This document shows, piece after piece, positions 6,055-13,469 of a stretch of 18,834 bases of DNA. Origin of the DNA: Deltaproteobacteria bacterium (GTDB lineage: Bacteria > Desulfobacterota > Desulfobulbia > Desulfobulbales > SURF-16); contig JAOZSN010000046.1 in assembly GCA_029939635.1 (NCBI GenBank), forward strand, positions 1-18,834, in the 5' to 3' direction. The notes beneath the pieces are model-generated. The model was not told where the DNA came from, did not search any database, and saw only the letters and a list, made by a program, of their open reading frames with translations. The first letter of the stretch is position 1, and each line of letters begins with the position of its first letter. The position numbers were made by a program, and so were the translations under genes.

Positions 6055-9000
6055 ATGCCACTTACTGAAAAATCATCCTCCGCCCTCCAAGCCAATCTTC
6101 AGGAAACTGCTGTCACCGAAGTCACCATTGATCCAGCCTTTATGCTGCTTAGTGATTTAGTGCAGGACTATCGTGGTATTCATGCCACCATCCATGATCT
6201 GCTCTATGAGATCAGTCATCCCTATCGAAATTGGAACCTGCTGTTGCCTAAGCTGCGGGCCTTTGTCTTAAAAAATAGCCAGATATATTGCCGTAAGGAA
6301 GAAGGACCGCAGGTCTTTACCCTTTTTACCAGCCTCTTTTTGCAGGCCTTGCAGGAGGCTGGGCGTAATGAACAGTTGCGTGGACTGGCCATGGAATCCT
6401 TGCTGGCCTATGTGGAACGCTTTTTGGCCATGGGCCGCGATAATCTTCTCCTCTACCAAGATGATCTGGATCAGTTTTTTGGTCAGTTGCAGGAGTTGAG
6501 TGAGGACGAGGTCTTGCTCATGGTGCAGGGCCATCATCCCATGAAGAAGATGGCAATAGGCCTGTTGAGCATGGCTGAGGAGCGTACTGACTTTGATCTC
6601 GCCTCCACCATTGCCCTGTTCAGGCGCATTCTTACCCTTAACTATCAGTATTGGCTGGGAGAGGAAGACCCCCTGCCCTGGTTTGAGCAGGAGTGCGGAG
6701 CCATGTGTCAGGACTGGCAGGCAGGCAGCCGTTTTGCCGCTATTTCCCATAGCAAGCTGCAAGATCATCTTGATACCCTGGCGCAGCTGCCCGCAGATGG
6801 TGGGAGTACTACCCTGTCTGCCATGCTTGATTTGCCGTCCCATATGGATATTGTTCGCCTTTACCGCGAGATTCCAGACAAGTTGGTGAGCAGCCAGGGG
6901 TCGGAATCGGAAGATGAGGGAATCGATGATCGCTACGCCGAGAATCGTAAGCTGATCTTCCTCTTCCGTATCATGAAGACATCGGGGCTCTATCTCATCC
7001 ATGAGGAGACCCTGCGCGAGATCAACCGCAACCTGGTCACGCTCATTCGTCAGCAGCCCTTTGAGGAGATCGAGTCATTTCTCCTCACCACCATGACCCT
7101 GCTCAAAGAAAACGTGCAACGCTATCCTCATACGGCGTTGCAATGTATTCAGATTCTTGGTTCCGAGGCCTTTGCCCGTGGTTCTAGTCGTCTGGTGGAG
7201 GCTTTTTTGTGGCAGGCGGTACGTTTTGGTTTTCAGTATGCCAATGTGGCAGGAGTGGATGATGAATGGCAGCCCATCACCAACCCGGCTCATCTTACCA
7301 ATATTCGGGCCTGGCTCAACCTGATCATGCAGGAACCCAAGTGGTGCGCCACTCTTTTTTCCGCCCTGATCATCAACATTAACCTCTCTGGTACCTGCGT
7401 TAAGGATACGGATCTCTTTCAGCGTGATATCACCAAGTTGCTCAACCACCCCGTGGAACCGGTCTATAATCTGGTGAAACAATTCACCAAACTTATGCCT
7501 GTTTTCTTTAATGATATCGGGGCAGAAGGTAAGCTGCGTGATGTCTCCACCGAGCTTGATGAGACCCATGTCCGTAAGGACAAGCTCATTCACTTTCTGC
7601 GTAAGCAGAGCCATGTGGAAAGCTCCAATCTCATCGTTGATTTCATCCAGGCCATCATCACCTTTTGGTATAGCTTGGATAAGCAAGTACTAGCAGATTA
7701 TTTGCCAGGAGAGGTCTTGGAAGAGGTAGCCGAGTCTGGCCCCTTTGTGGAACATCAGCATCTGCTTACCAAACGCATCATAGCCCTGTCCTGGGTGGAT
7801 GATGTAGGTGATCTGCTCTCGGTGGAATCCAGTAAGCTCAGTAATTTTCTTGATCTGCAGACCGATATCCCTGCCCATGAACGCAACCGCTTTCGGCTCC
7901 TGGTAGAGATGTATAAGCTGTTGGACCAGAAGTATAATCTCGGTGTCCAGGAGATCAGACACCAGTTGCAGGAGGCAGTAAACTCATCTTTCCCTGAATT
8001 GCAGCCTTTGTTGGAGGATTTGGCCCTCTGTGACACCTTCCAGTGCTTAAGTTCACTGCTCAGCCATCTTGAGATACTGAAAAAAATTATCCTCAGCGAT
8101 GAGGAGTTTGAGGCGCGCGAGGATATTTTCTATAAGCGCCATATTGCCGTTGATATCCCTTCGGTATACGGTCGTTATCGGGAGAAAAAATTTGATGCCT
8201 TAAGCCTCACCTTTCGCCTGGAAAACCTGGCCAATGTCTACTTAGAGCGCCTGCCAAAGTTGGTGCAGACCACCTTTGTCACCCAGGCTACCTTCATGCG
8301 GGTGGTCAACTGCCTGCGTTTTTATTTGCGCGCCCTGCGGATCGACGGTATTACCAGTCGCAAGCTGGAGACCTATGTGTCGTTACTGTCTAACTCCTTG
8401 GGATTAAAGCGTTTTTCCTATACCCAGTATCTTGATATTTTCCGGGGTCTTTCCGAGGGTGTGAAGGATGTTATTTATGCCTATTACACCAATATTCATC
8501 AAAATAATCTCTCCATAATTATTCCTAAGATTGGAGGGGTAAATTTGCTGGCTAAATATCGCACCATGTGGGAGGCGCCAGATTCGGACGAGGTGATGAC
8601 AACCAATATTCATCAGCTCTCCGAGGCCTTTATGCGTGATCTTATCGCCACCACCTTTGGCCTGCAGCATCTGGATAATTTTATTGCCACCATCTACCAT
8701 ACCATGGAGCGGCAGCGTGAGATTTTAGACGAGCAGCAGCTTGACCTGTTGATGACCTATAATACCGACAAGATTATGCATGTGCTGGGCAGCAAGACGG
8801 CTACCGCTGGCAACTTAGTTTTACTGGGCAATAAGGGTTATAACCTCTCCCTGCTGGCTGGCGATGATAAGCCGGTTCCGCCTGGTTTTGTCATCACCAC
8901 CGAGGCCTTTCGCTGTTGGCCAGTCATAAAGTCCTTTAATCGAGCCCGGGAAGATTTCATGAATCGTATTCGTGATTCCCTCAGCGCCATGGAGACGCAG

Positions 9001-10305
9001 ACCGGGCGCACCTATGGCGATATGGCCAGCCCTCTGCTGGTCTCGGTGCGGAGCGGCGCCTCTATTTCCATGCCTGGAATGATGGCTACCATCCATAATG
9101 TTGGCCTTAATGAGGAGATATGTGAGGAGTTTGCCGGTCAGCCTGGCATGGAATATCTTGCCTGGGATAATTATCGGCGTTTTTTACAGTCATGGGCCAT
9201 GACCTGTGAGGTGGAACGTGACGTATTTCAGGCCATTATGAACGAGGCCAAGAAGCGCCATAGCATTTCTAAAAAAGCACAGTTTACAGCCGCTCAGATG
9301 CGAGAGTTGGCCCTGGCCTACCAGCAGAAGATTCGGGCCTTAGGGATTGGTATTCCTGATGATCCATGGCTGCAACTTACTGCTGCCATTGAGATGGTTC
9401 TGAATTCATGGGATACCCCTAAAACACGAGAGTATCGTAATTTAATGGGTGTTTCTGACGCATGGGGTACAGCGGTCATTGTCCAGACTATGGTCTACGG
9501 CAATAAGAGTCGTCAGTCTGGCAGCGGTGTTGTTTTTACTGCCCACCCATACCGCCAAGTGCGGCGGGTGGCATTATGGGGTGATTATTCCTACGGCGAT
9601 CAGGGCGAGGATATTGTTAGTGGCCTGGTGACCACCTATCCAATTTCAGAGGAGCAGGGGGAGATTGATGGCCGCTCAACAACAGAGTCGTTGGAGACCA
9701 TGGCCCCAGAGGTGTATAACGAGTTGCTGGCCATATCCCGCAACCTGGTTTATGAAAAGGGTTGGAACCCCCAGGAGATTGAATTCACCTTTGAGGGGCC
9801 CAAAAAAGAGGATCTCTATATTCTGCAGACGCGGGACATGATTACCATCAAGAAGCGGGATCAATTCTCTGTCTTTGTGGGTGGGCCATCCTTTGCTGCT
9901 AATATTCTCGGCAAGGGTATTGGGGTCAGTGGCTCGGCCATGTCTGGCCGGGCTGTTTTTACCGAGGAGAATATCAGGCAGTTACGTGAGGCAGACCCCG
10001 ATGCGCCCCTTATTTTGATCAGGCAGGATACCGTACCAGAGGATATCCGCGAAATATCCAGGGCAGACGGCATACTTACCGCCCGCGGTGGGCAAACGTC
10101 CCACGCCTCGGTGATTACCCTGCGGCTGGAAAAAACCTGCGTGGTGGGTTGCCTTAACCTACGTGTCTATGAATGGAAGGAAAAATGTGAGATCGGTGAA
10201 CATGTCATCCGTTTTGGCGACTGGATCTCGATAGATGGCCGTAAAGGTCTCTTTGTCAAAGGCAAGCACCCAGTGAGTGAAGAGGTGCATATCTTGCCGA
10301 TGTAA
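6055..10305 (+). CDS. Large PPDK/PEP-synthase-like dikinase without the PEP-binding domain
   Basis: 1416 residues from the ATG at 6055. An in-frame TTG at 6022 lies inside the repeat element and is less likely; neither has a clear ribosome-binding site. Residues 1 to about 905 match nothing I recognise. From residue 919 the PPDK N-terminal ATP-grasp domain is clear: 'GNLVLLGNKGYNLSLL', 'PVPPGFVITTEAF', 'SVRSGASISMPGMM' with R999, 'EIEFTFEG' near 1243 and 'LQTR' with R1260. A swivelling phosphohistidine domain follows, with 'ARGGQTSHASVITL' and predicted catalytic H1350. The protein ends 66 residues later, so the C-terminal PEP/pyruvate TIM barrel of PPDK and PpsA is missing. The family mechanism transfers the ATP beta-phosphate to His, then to an acceptor; here the acceptor is unknown. 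Its neighbourhood (glgA, gap) suggests carbon metabolism, by inference only. Confidence 0.85.
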   Translation: MPLTEKSSSALQANLQETAVTEVTIDPAFMLLSDLVQDYRGIHATIHDLLYEISHPYRNWNLLLPKLRAFVLKNSQIYCRKEEGPQVFTLFTSLFLQALQEAGRNEQLRGLAMESLLAYVERFLAMGRDNLLLYQDDLDQFFGQLQELSEDEVLLMVQGHHPMKKMAIGLLSMAEERTDFDLASTIALFRRILTLNYQYWLGEEDPLPWFEQECGAMCQDWQAGSRFAAISHSKLQDHLDTLAQLPADGGSTTLSAMLDLPSHMDIVRLYREIPDKLVSSQGSESEDEGIDDRYAENRKLIFLFRIMKTSGLYLIHEETLREINRNLVTLIRQQPFEEIESFLLTTMTLLKENVQRYPHTALQCIQILGSEAFARGSSRLVEAFLWQAVRFGFQYANVAGVDDEWQPITNPAHLTNIRAWLNLIMQEPKWCATLFSALIININLSGTCVKDTDLFQRDITKLLNHPVEPVYNLVKQFTKLMPVFFNDIGAEGKLRDVSTELDETHVRKDKLIHFLRKQSHVESSNLIVDFIQAIITFWYSLDKQVLADYLPGEVLEEVAESGPFVEHQHLLTKRIIALSWVDDVGDLLSVESSKLSNFLDLQTDIPAHERNRFRLLVEMYKLLDQKYNLGVQEIRHQLQEAVNSSFPELQPLLEDLALCDTFQCLSSLLSHLEILKKIILSDEEFEAREDIFYKRHIAVDIPSVYGRYREKKFDALSLTFRLENLANVYLERLPKLVQTTFVTQATFMRVVNCLRFYLRALRIDGITSRKLETYVSLLSNSLGLKRFSYTQYLDIFRGLSEGVKDVIYAYYTNIHQNNLSIIIPKIGGVNLLAKYRTMWEAPDSDEVMTTNIHQLSEAFMRDLIATTFGLQHLDNFIATIYHTMERQREILDEQQLDLLMTYNTDKIMHVLGSKTATAGNLVLLGNKGYNLSLLAGDDKPVPPGFVITTEAFRCWPVIKSFNRAREDFMNRIRDSLSAMETQTGRTYGDMASPLLVSVRSGASISMPGMMATIHNVGLNEEICEEFAGQPGMEYLAWDNYRRFLQSWAMTCEVERDVFQAIMNEAKKRHSISKKAQFTAAQMRELALAYQQKIRALGIGIPDDPWLQLTAAIEMVLNSWDTPKTREYRNLMGVSDAWGTAVIVQTMVYGNKSRQSGSGVVFTAHPYRQVRRVALWGDYSYGDQGEDIVSGLVTTYPISEEQGEIDGRSTTESLETMAPEVYNELLAISRNLVYEKGWNPQEIEFTFEGPKKEDLYILQTRDMITIKKRDQFSVFVGGPSFAANILGKGIGVSGSAMSGRAVFTEENIRQLREADPDAPLILIRQDTVPEDIREISRADGILTARGGQTSHASVITLRLEKTCVVGCLNLRVYEWKEKCEIGEHVIRFGDWISIDGRKGLFVKGKHPVSEEVHILPM

Positions 10306-10307
10306 TT

Positions 10308-10358
10308 ACAACGAACCGCAGAATAACGAATATCGAAATTCTGCGGGGCGTTGTTTTT
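10308..10358. terminator. Bidirectional terminator built from a repeat arm pair
   Basis: ACAACGAACCGCAGAAT (10308-10324) pairs with ATTCTGCGGGGCGTTGT (10338-10354), 15 of 17 positions, around a 13-base loop. TTTTT follows on the plus strand. It lies between the convergent stops at 10305 and 10361. Its sequence is the outer arm of the 5928-6050 element. Confidence 0.7.
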
Positions 10359-10360
10359 AT

Positions 10361-10828
10361 TTACTCCAGATCTGCATCTGTACTGCCAGCCTTAACTTCG
10401 ACACTATCGGCAGCATCTTCCGTAGCATTTTCCGTTTTCGTATCTTCCAGATTTTTTTCTGCTACTTCTTCAGGCGAGCCATCCTTTTCCAGCTTTGCCA
10501 ATTCTTCCGCAGGTGCGTCCTCTTTTTTCTCACCTTCGGGGGCAGCAACTACTGTCTCCGCTGGTTCCATAGGCTCGGGTGGAGGTGGGTAGCCAGGAGG
10601 GATGACCGTGGGCTTATTGGACTTGGCCGGTTTTGTCATCTTGGAGGGAGGCAGGACAATGGCTGTGATCTTTTTAATCTCAGCGCGGACATTGGCATCC
10701 ATCAGGCAGGTGTCACAGTGGAGAACATGGTTGGACATGAATTCTACCATGCGGGCCGGAGCCAGTGTCTCTTCTTGCACCTGGATATACCAGTTACGAA
10801 TCAGTTTATTGAGGCTTTCACAATCCAT
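10361..10828 (-). CDS. Small protein with H-x3-C-x2-C motif and acidic Pro/Ala/Glu-rich tail
   Basis: 155 residues; function not recognised. The first 55 residues look folded and contain 'NHVLHCDTC', i.e. H34-x3-C38-x2-C41. This is the spacing of the zinc-binding motif of anti-sigma-factor-type zf-HC2 domains; an extra Cys lies at position 3. After 'KKITAIVLPP' the protein becomes low-complexity: a proline-rich linker (PPGYPPPPEP) and an Ala/Glu/Asp-rich tail to the end. There is no membrane segment, unlike most membrane anti-sigma factors. The opposite strand has a longer open frame (10277-10948), but it is Cys/Phe-rich, overlaps selC and lacks any motif, so the minus-strand frame is preferred. 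The tail composition (E/A/P) is typical of real disordered protein. The ATG has only an AAAGAAA upstream. Confidence 0.65.
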   Translation of the reverse strand: MDCESLNKLIRNWYIQVQEETLAPARMVEFMSNHVLHCDTCLMDANVRAEIKKITAIVLPPSKMTKPAKSNKPTVIPPGYPPPPEPMEPAETVVAAPEGEKKEDAPAEELAKLEKDGSPEEVAEKNLEDTKTENATEDAADSVEVKAGSTDADLE

Positions 10829-10846
10829 ATTTTTTTCTTTAAAGCT

Positions 10847-10876
10847 TTGCGCTCTTCGCGCCTTTGCGGTTATAAT
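10847..10876 (+). promoter_or_regulatory. Putative selC promoter
   Basis: A perfect TATAAT at 10871-10876 lies 14 bases before the tRNA, with a weak TTGCGC at 10847-10852 and an 18-base spacer. The -35 area is in a heptad-like stretch (CTTTGCG, CTCTTCG, CGCCTTTGCGG). Transcription would start near 10883, giving a short leader for the tRNA. Confidence 0.45.
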
Positions 10877-10890
10877 CGTTTTTCCATTAC

Positions 10891-10988
10891 GGAAGTGGAA
10901 AGGGCTCTGGTGGCCCTCCCGGACTTCAAATCCGGTGTACTGGGTTAATGGCCTGGTAGGTGGGTTCGATTCCCATGCACTTCCGCCA
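10891..10988 (+). tRNA. selC: tRNA-Sec (anticodon TCA)
   Basis: 95 bases plus an encoded CCA (10986-10988). The acceptor GGAAGTG pairs with CACTTCC. A long D stem (AGGGCT/GGCCCT with one T-G pair) is present. The anticodon arm is CCGGA-CTTCAAA-TCCGG, with TCA reading UGA. A long variable arm (ACTGGG/CCTGGT, two wobble pairs) and T arm GTGGG-TTCGATT-CCCAT follow. Length, long variable arm and TCA anticodon identify a selenocysteine tRNA. The eighth acceptor pair expected in bacterial tRNA-Sec would be G8 opposite G, a mismatch. Its presence implies the organism makes selenoproteins; no selA, selB or selenoprotein gene is seen in this window. Confidence 0.95.
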
Positions 10989-11000
10989 TATTATTACTAC

Positions 11001-11109
11001 GAATAACGAATATCGAACAAGAAATATCGAATTACGAAGTTTTTGTCAAATTCTGTTTTTTCCTTCGACATTCGATATTTCTTGTTCGATATTCTGCGGT
11101 TCGTTGTTA
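11001..11109. repeat. Palindromic 7-mer element overlapping the glyQ 3' end; likely bidirectional terminator
   Basis: A perfect 25-base inverted repeat: 11008-11032 (starting GAATATCGAACAAGAAATAT) pairs with 11070-11094, loop 37 bases. Outer 7-mer units are CGAATAA on the left and the CCGCAGAATATCGAA type on the right, as in 5928-6050. It separates selC (plus) from glyQ (minus) and contains the glyQ stop codon at 11046-11048, so the last 20 glyQ codons are element sequence. T-runs flank the loop on both strands. Confidence 0.85.
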
Positions 11110-11933
11110 ACCAGTTCCGCCACTTTTCTGGCAATATTACGAATACGGCCTATGTAACGTGTACGTTCTGAAACTGAGATTGCCTTTCTGGCATCGAGGA
11201 GATTGAAGGTGTGGGAGCATTTCAGGCAGTAGTCATAGGCTGGCCTGGGTAGATTGACCTCACACAGCTTTAATGCCTCTGTCTCGCAGTTATCAAAGTG
11301 GTTTGTTAAAAACTCCACATTGGCATGTTCAAAGTTGAAGGCGGAAAATTCTTTCTCAGCCTGCAGGAAGATATCGCCATACTTTACTTCTTTGTTCCAG
11401 GCTATATCATAGACTGAATCAACCCCTTGCAGATACATGGCAATACGTTCCAGGCCATAGGTGATTTCCACCGTAACTGGGGATAATTCCTGGCTGCCTG
11501 CCATCTGGAAATAGGTAAACTGGGTGATCTCCATACCGTCCAGCCATACCTCCCAGCCCAGACCACTGGCACCTAAGGTGGGGGATTCCCAGTCATCCTC
11601 AACAAAGCGGATGTCATGTTCTAATAGATCCAAATTAAAGCGCTGCAGACTGGCCAAGTAGAGCTGTTGCGGGTCAGCTGGCGAGGGCTTCATCACTACC
11701 TGGTACTGGTAATAATGTTGTAGGCGATTGGGGTTTTCGCCATAACGGCCATCGGTGGGGCGGCGGGAGGGTTGGACATAGGCCGCTTTCCACGGTTTGG
11801 GGCCAAGGGCATGCAATAGGGTAGCAGGGTGAAAGGTACCTGCACCCACCTCCATATCATAGGGTTGCATGATAACGCAGCCCTGTTCAGCCCAGTATTG
11901 GTTTAGTTGAAAGATAATGTCTTGGAAGTACAT
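11046..11933 (-). CDS. glyQ: Glycine-tRNA ligase alpha subunit, with repeat-encoded C-terminal tail
   Basis: Alpha subunit of the alpha2-beta2 bacterial glycyl-tRNA synthetase; it carries the class II catalytic core that forms glycyl-adenylate. The start 'MYFQDIIFQLNQYWAEQGC' and motifs 'YDMEVGAGTFHPATLLHALG', 'YVQPSRRPTDGRYGENPNRL' and 'EITYGLERIAMYLQG' are textbook GlyQ. The 295-residue length is near the usual 280-300. Conserved sequence ends with 'RTRYIGRIRNIARKVAEL'. The last 20 residues (276-295, from NNEPQNIEQ to KNRI) are encoded by the palindromic repeat at 11001-11109. The beta-subunit gene glyS, often adjacent, does not follow; the next sequence downstream is selC in the opposite direction. 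Confidence 0.97.
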   Translation of the reverse strand: MYFQDIIFQLNQYWAEQGCVIMQPYDMEVGAGTFHPATLLHALGPKPWKAAYVQPSRRPTDGRYGENPNRLQHYYQYQVVMKPSPADPQQLYLASLQRFNLDLLEHDIRFVEDDWESPTLGASGLGWEVWLDGMEITQFTYFQMAGSQELSPVTVEITYGLERIAMYLQGVDSVYDIAWNKEVKYGDIFLQAEKEFSAFNFEHANVEFLTNHFDNCETEALKLCEVNLPRPAYDYCLKCSHTFNLLDARKAISVSERTRYIGRIRNIARKVAELVNNEPQNIEQEISNVEGKNRI

Positions 11934-11965
11934 AAGTTATAGCTTTTAGGGGGCAGAAAAGTTGC

Positions 11966-12266
11966 CTATGTTAGTCTTTGGCGCCATTTGTCAGGATTTT
12001 GGGCTGTATGAAAAATGCTATAAATATAAATAGTATCAGCAAGATATTCATAAAATATAGCGTAAGGAAAGCGTCGTATCAACGCCCGACGATATTTTTC
12101 AAAAATTATGGGGGTGTAGTTCTGGAATACGACAAATTTTATTAATACCGGCATCAACACAGCCTAAAAAGTCTTCACCTAGTCCTGGTCTGCGAAGTTC
12201 ATACCAGTCGTAAGCCTCTTCAATATCTTGCTGGGCCTCTGGTGCTATTATGAGATTATCGACCAT
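11966..12266 (-). pseudogene. RelE/ParE-family toxin, broken by a +1 frameshift
   Basis: From the ATG at 12266 the first frame reads MVDNLIIAPEAQQDIEEAYD... to 'RIPELHPHNF' and stops at TGA (12101-12099) after 55 codons. The family's second half, 'FEKYRRALIRRFPYAIFYEY' and 'FHTAQNPDKWRQRL', continues in another frame to the stop at 11966. Removing one base from the five-C run (five G at 12110-12114, plus strand) joins them as 'PELHPIIFEKYRRAL', the expected RelE/ParE wording, giving 99 residues. The family cleaves mRNA (RelE) or poisons gyrase (ParE); which applies cannot be told. It overlaps the antitoxin end by 11 bases. As read, the toxin is inactive, unless this is a sequencing error or is rescued by ribosomal slippage. 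Confidence 0.85.
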
Positions 12267-12480
12267 GACGCCGTCGAATGTTGTTTTTGACCTCGCTCCA
12301 AGCCAGTCCAGAGGCAGGCAAACTCATTAGATTTGCTTTGCGACGCGATAACTCTTTTTTTTGCCATTCATGCACCGGAACTTCCTCTGGGGTGCCAGCA
12401 AGGTCATCCCATAAGTCCTCGACCAATTGTAATTTTTCTGGTGGGCTGAGATTGAATATAGAAGTGGTATCTTGATTCAT
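12256..12480 (-). CDS. Antitoxin, addiction-module (unstable antitoxin) family
   Basis: 74 residues from the ATG at 12480, which follows GGAGG at ideal spacing; an in-frame ATG at 12492 overlaps that site and is less likely. 'IFNLSPPEKLQLVEDLWDDL' and a mid-protein 'VPVHEWQKKELSRRKANL' followed by '...GLAWSEVKNNIRR' are the typical pattern of the short putative addiction-module component family (PF09720 type) paired with RelE/ParE toxins. The protein is expected to bind and neutralise the downstream toxin and to repress the operon. The stop overlaps the toxin start by 11 bases, indicating translational coupling. The frame is intact although the partner toxin is frameshifted. Confidence 0.88.
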   Translation of the reverse strand: MNQDTTSIFNLSPPEKLQLVEDLWDDLAGTPEEVPVHEWQKKELSRRKANLMSLPASGLAWSEVKNNIRRRHGR

Positions 12481-12545
12481 TATAACCTCCATTGCTCAGG
12501 TTTGGCATTGCATATTACATTAGATGTTAGGTGTTAAATTCCGAA

Positions 12546-12573
12546 ATTATAGGTTTTCGGGGGCAGGTGTCAG
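12546..12573 (-). promoter_or_regulatory. Putative promoter of the antitoxin-toxin operon
   Basis: On the minus strand, CTGACA (12573-12568), a 16-base spacer and a perfect TATAAT (12551-12546). The -35 overlaps the stop codon of the upstream MNT gene. Transcription would start near 12539, giving a leader of about 60 bases to the antitoxin ATG. Confidence 0.6.
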
Positions 12574-12887
12574 CTGACAGGGACGCCTTCTTTCTTAATT
12601 ATTTGGACAAAAGGGTCATTTTCGTTAAAGGTCTCAGTATTGAATGGCAAGGGTTCAAGTCTATCATCAATAGATTGCGCTATTTCAGTTAACCGTACCC
12701 GCTCTTCAAAACGGTCATTGCTTATTTGTGGAGAAACAATGGCAATGTCTATGTCGCTCCATTTGTCCTCTTTCCCCCTGGCAAAAGATCCGAAAATGTA
12801 TGCCTGGGAAATATGCAACCCGGCATGTCGAAGCTTGTTGAGGAATGATTGGGCATTCTTGTAAGCTATAGCTTCAATTTTAGCCAT
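12570..12887 (-). CDS. MNT-domain nucleotidyltransferase, antitoxin of HEPN/MNT pair
   Basis: 105 residues with the minimal nucleotidyltransferase signature 'IFGSFARGKEDKWSDIDIAI': G33-S34 and the metal-binding D45-x-D47. In the HEPN/MNT toxin-antitoxin class (type VII), the MNT protein inactivates its HEPN partner, in the best-known case by adding AMP units to it. Here it overlaps the end of the HEPN gene by 22 bases, the usual toxin-antitoxin layout, so it is probably co-transcribed and translationally coupled. The start ATG at 12887 has no strong ribosome-binding site, which fits coupling. The frame is intact. Confidence 0.9.
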   Translation of the reverse strand: MAKIEAIAYKNAQSFLNKLRHAGLHISQAYIFGSFARGKEDKWSDIDIAIVSPQISNDRFEERVRLTEIAQSIDDRLEPLPFNTETFNENDPFVQIIKKEGVPVS

Positions 12888-13252
12888 GTAAAAATCTCTT
12901 TGATTTTTTGTAACTCAGTTGTAGTGAATTGGGCAGTACATTTCTTGCGGAATTCTTTTTTATAGTCAGGGTATCTTGATTCGAGATTAAATGCAGTAAT
13001 TCGTATGAGAGCATGTTGTTGCTTCTCTGTTATTTCTATATGTGCAGATTGAACCAGACGTAATAAATTGTGAGATCGAGGCACCTGTTCTGTGCTGTTT
13101 TTCGCCAGTATTGCCTTTATGATTTTTTCAACCGCAAGATGGCCAAAGAAAAGAGCGTAGGAATAGTCTTTTTTTTCAAAAAGATGTGTTGCCACATGAA
13201 AAGATTCATCTGCCTCAGATACCCAGTAGTCAACGATGTCTCTTTGTTTCAT
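12866..13252 (-). CDS. HEPN-domain protein, putative toxin of HEPN/MNT pair
   Basis: 128 residues from the ATG at 13252. An upstream TTG at 13291 in the same frame would add 13 residues unlike the family, so the ATG is preferred; neither has a good ribosome-binding site. The opening 'YWVSEADESFHVATHLFEKK', 'YALFFGHLAVEKIIKAIL', 'RSHNLLRLVQ' and 'ESRYPDYKKEF' are the conserved landmarks of the PF05168-type HEPN domain, a helical bundle. Some HEPN proteins are RNases using an R-x4-6-H motif; here R65-x5-H71 fits the spacing, but it is not at the C-terminal position where the motif usually lies, so catalysis is doubtful. The next gene is its MNT partner. Confidence 0.85.
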   Translation of the reverse strand: MKQRDIVDYWVSEADESFHVATHLFEKKDYSYALFFGHLAVEKIIKAILAKNSTEQVPRSHNLLRLVQSAHIEITEKQQHALIRITAFNLESRYPDYKKEFRKKCTAQFTTTELQKIKEIFTWLKLKL

Positions 13253-13469
13253 AAAAAAGGTCTGGGTTTGGGGCAGAATATATGTACGCAATTCCTGTAA
13301 AACGAAAACGTTTCCGGCTTCAAAAATATTTTTCCGTAAAAGAGGGAAAGTTTACCCTTAATATCTCAATGCAAAATCACGCACTATAACCGCAATGGGT
13401 GCATTGCTGCAAAGGTTTTTTTATTATGACGATTTGTGCAAAAAATACACTGTTTTAGTTGAATATCTT

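Noticed and set aside
6268..7002. Minus-strand ORF of 244 codons inside the dikinase-like gene
   Set aside because: His/Gln-rich composition typical of antisense shadows, no recognisable domain, and the plus frame continues unbroken for 1416 codons.
10277..10948. Plus-strand ORF of 223 codons opposite the small zinc-motif gene
   Set aside because: It is Cys/Phe/Arg-rich with no motif, overlaps the dikinase end, the terminator and selC, and mirrors a minus-strand frame with sensible protein composition.
12099..12101. In-frame TGA in the RelE/ParE toxin (and TGA at 15946 in brnT) as selenocysteine codons, given selC nearby
   Set aside because: In both genes the family sequence resumes in a different frame, not after the TGA in the same frame, so a one-base shift explains them and read-through does not.
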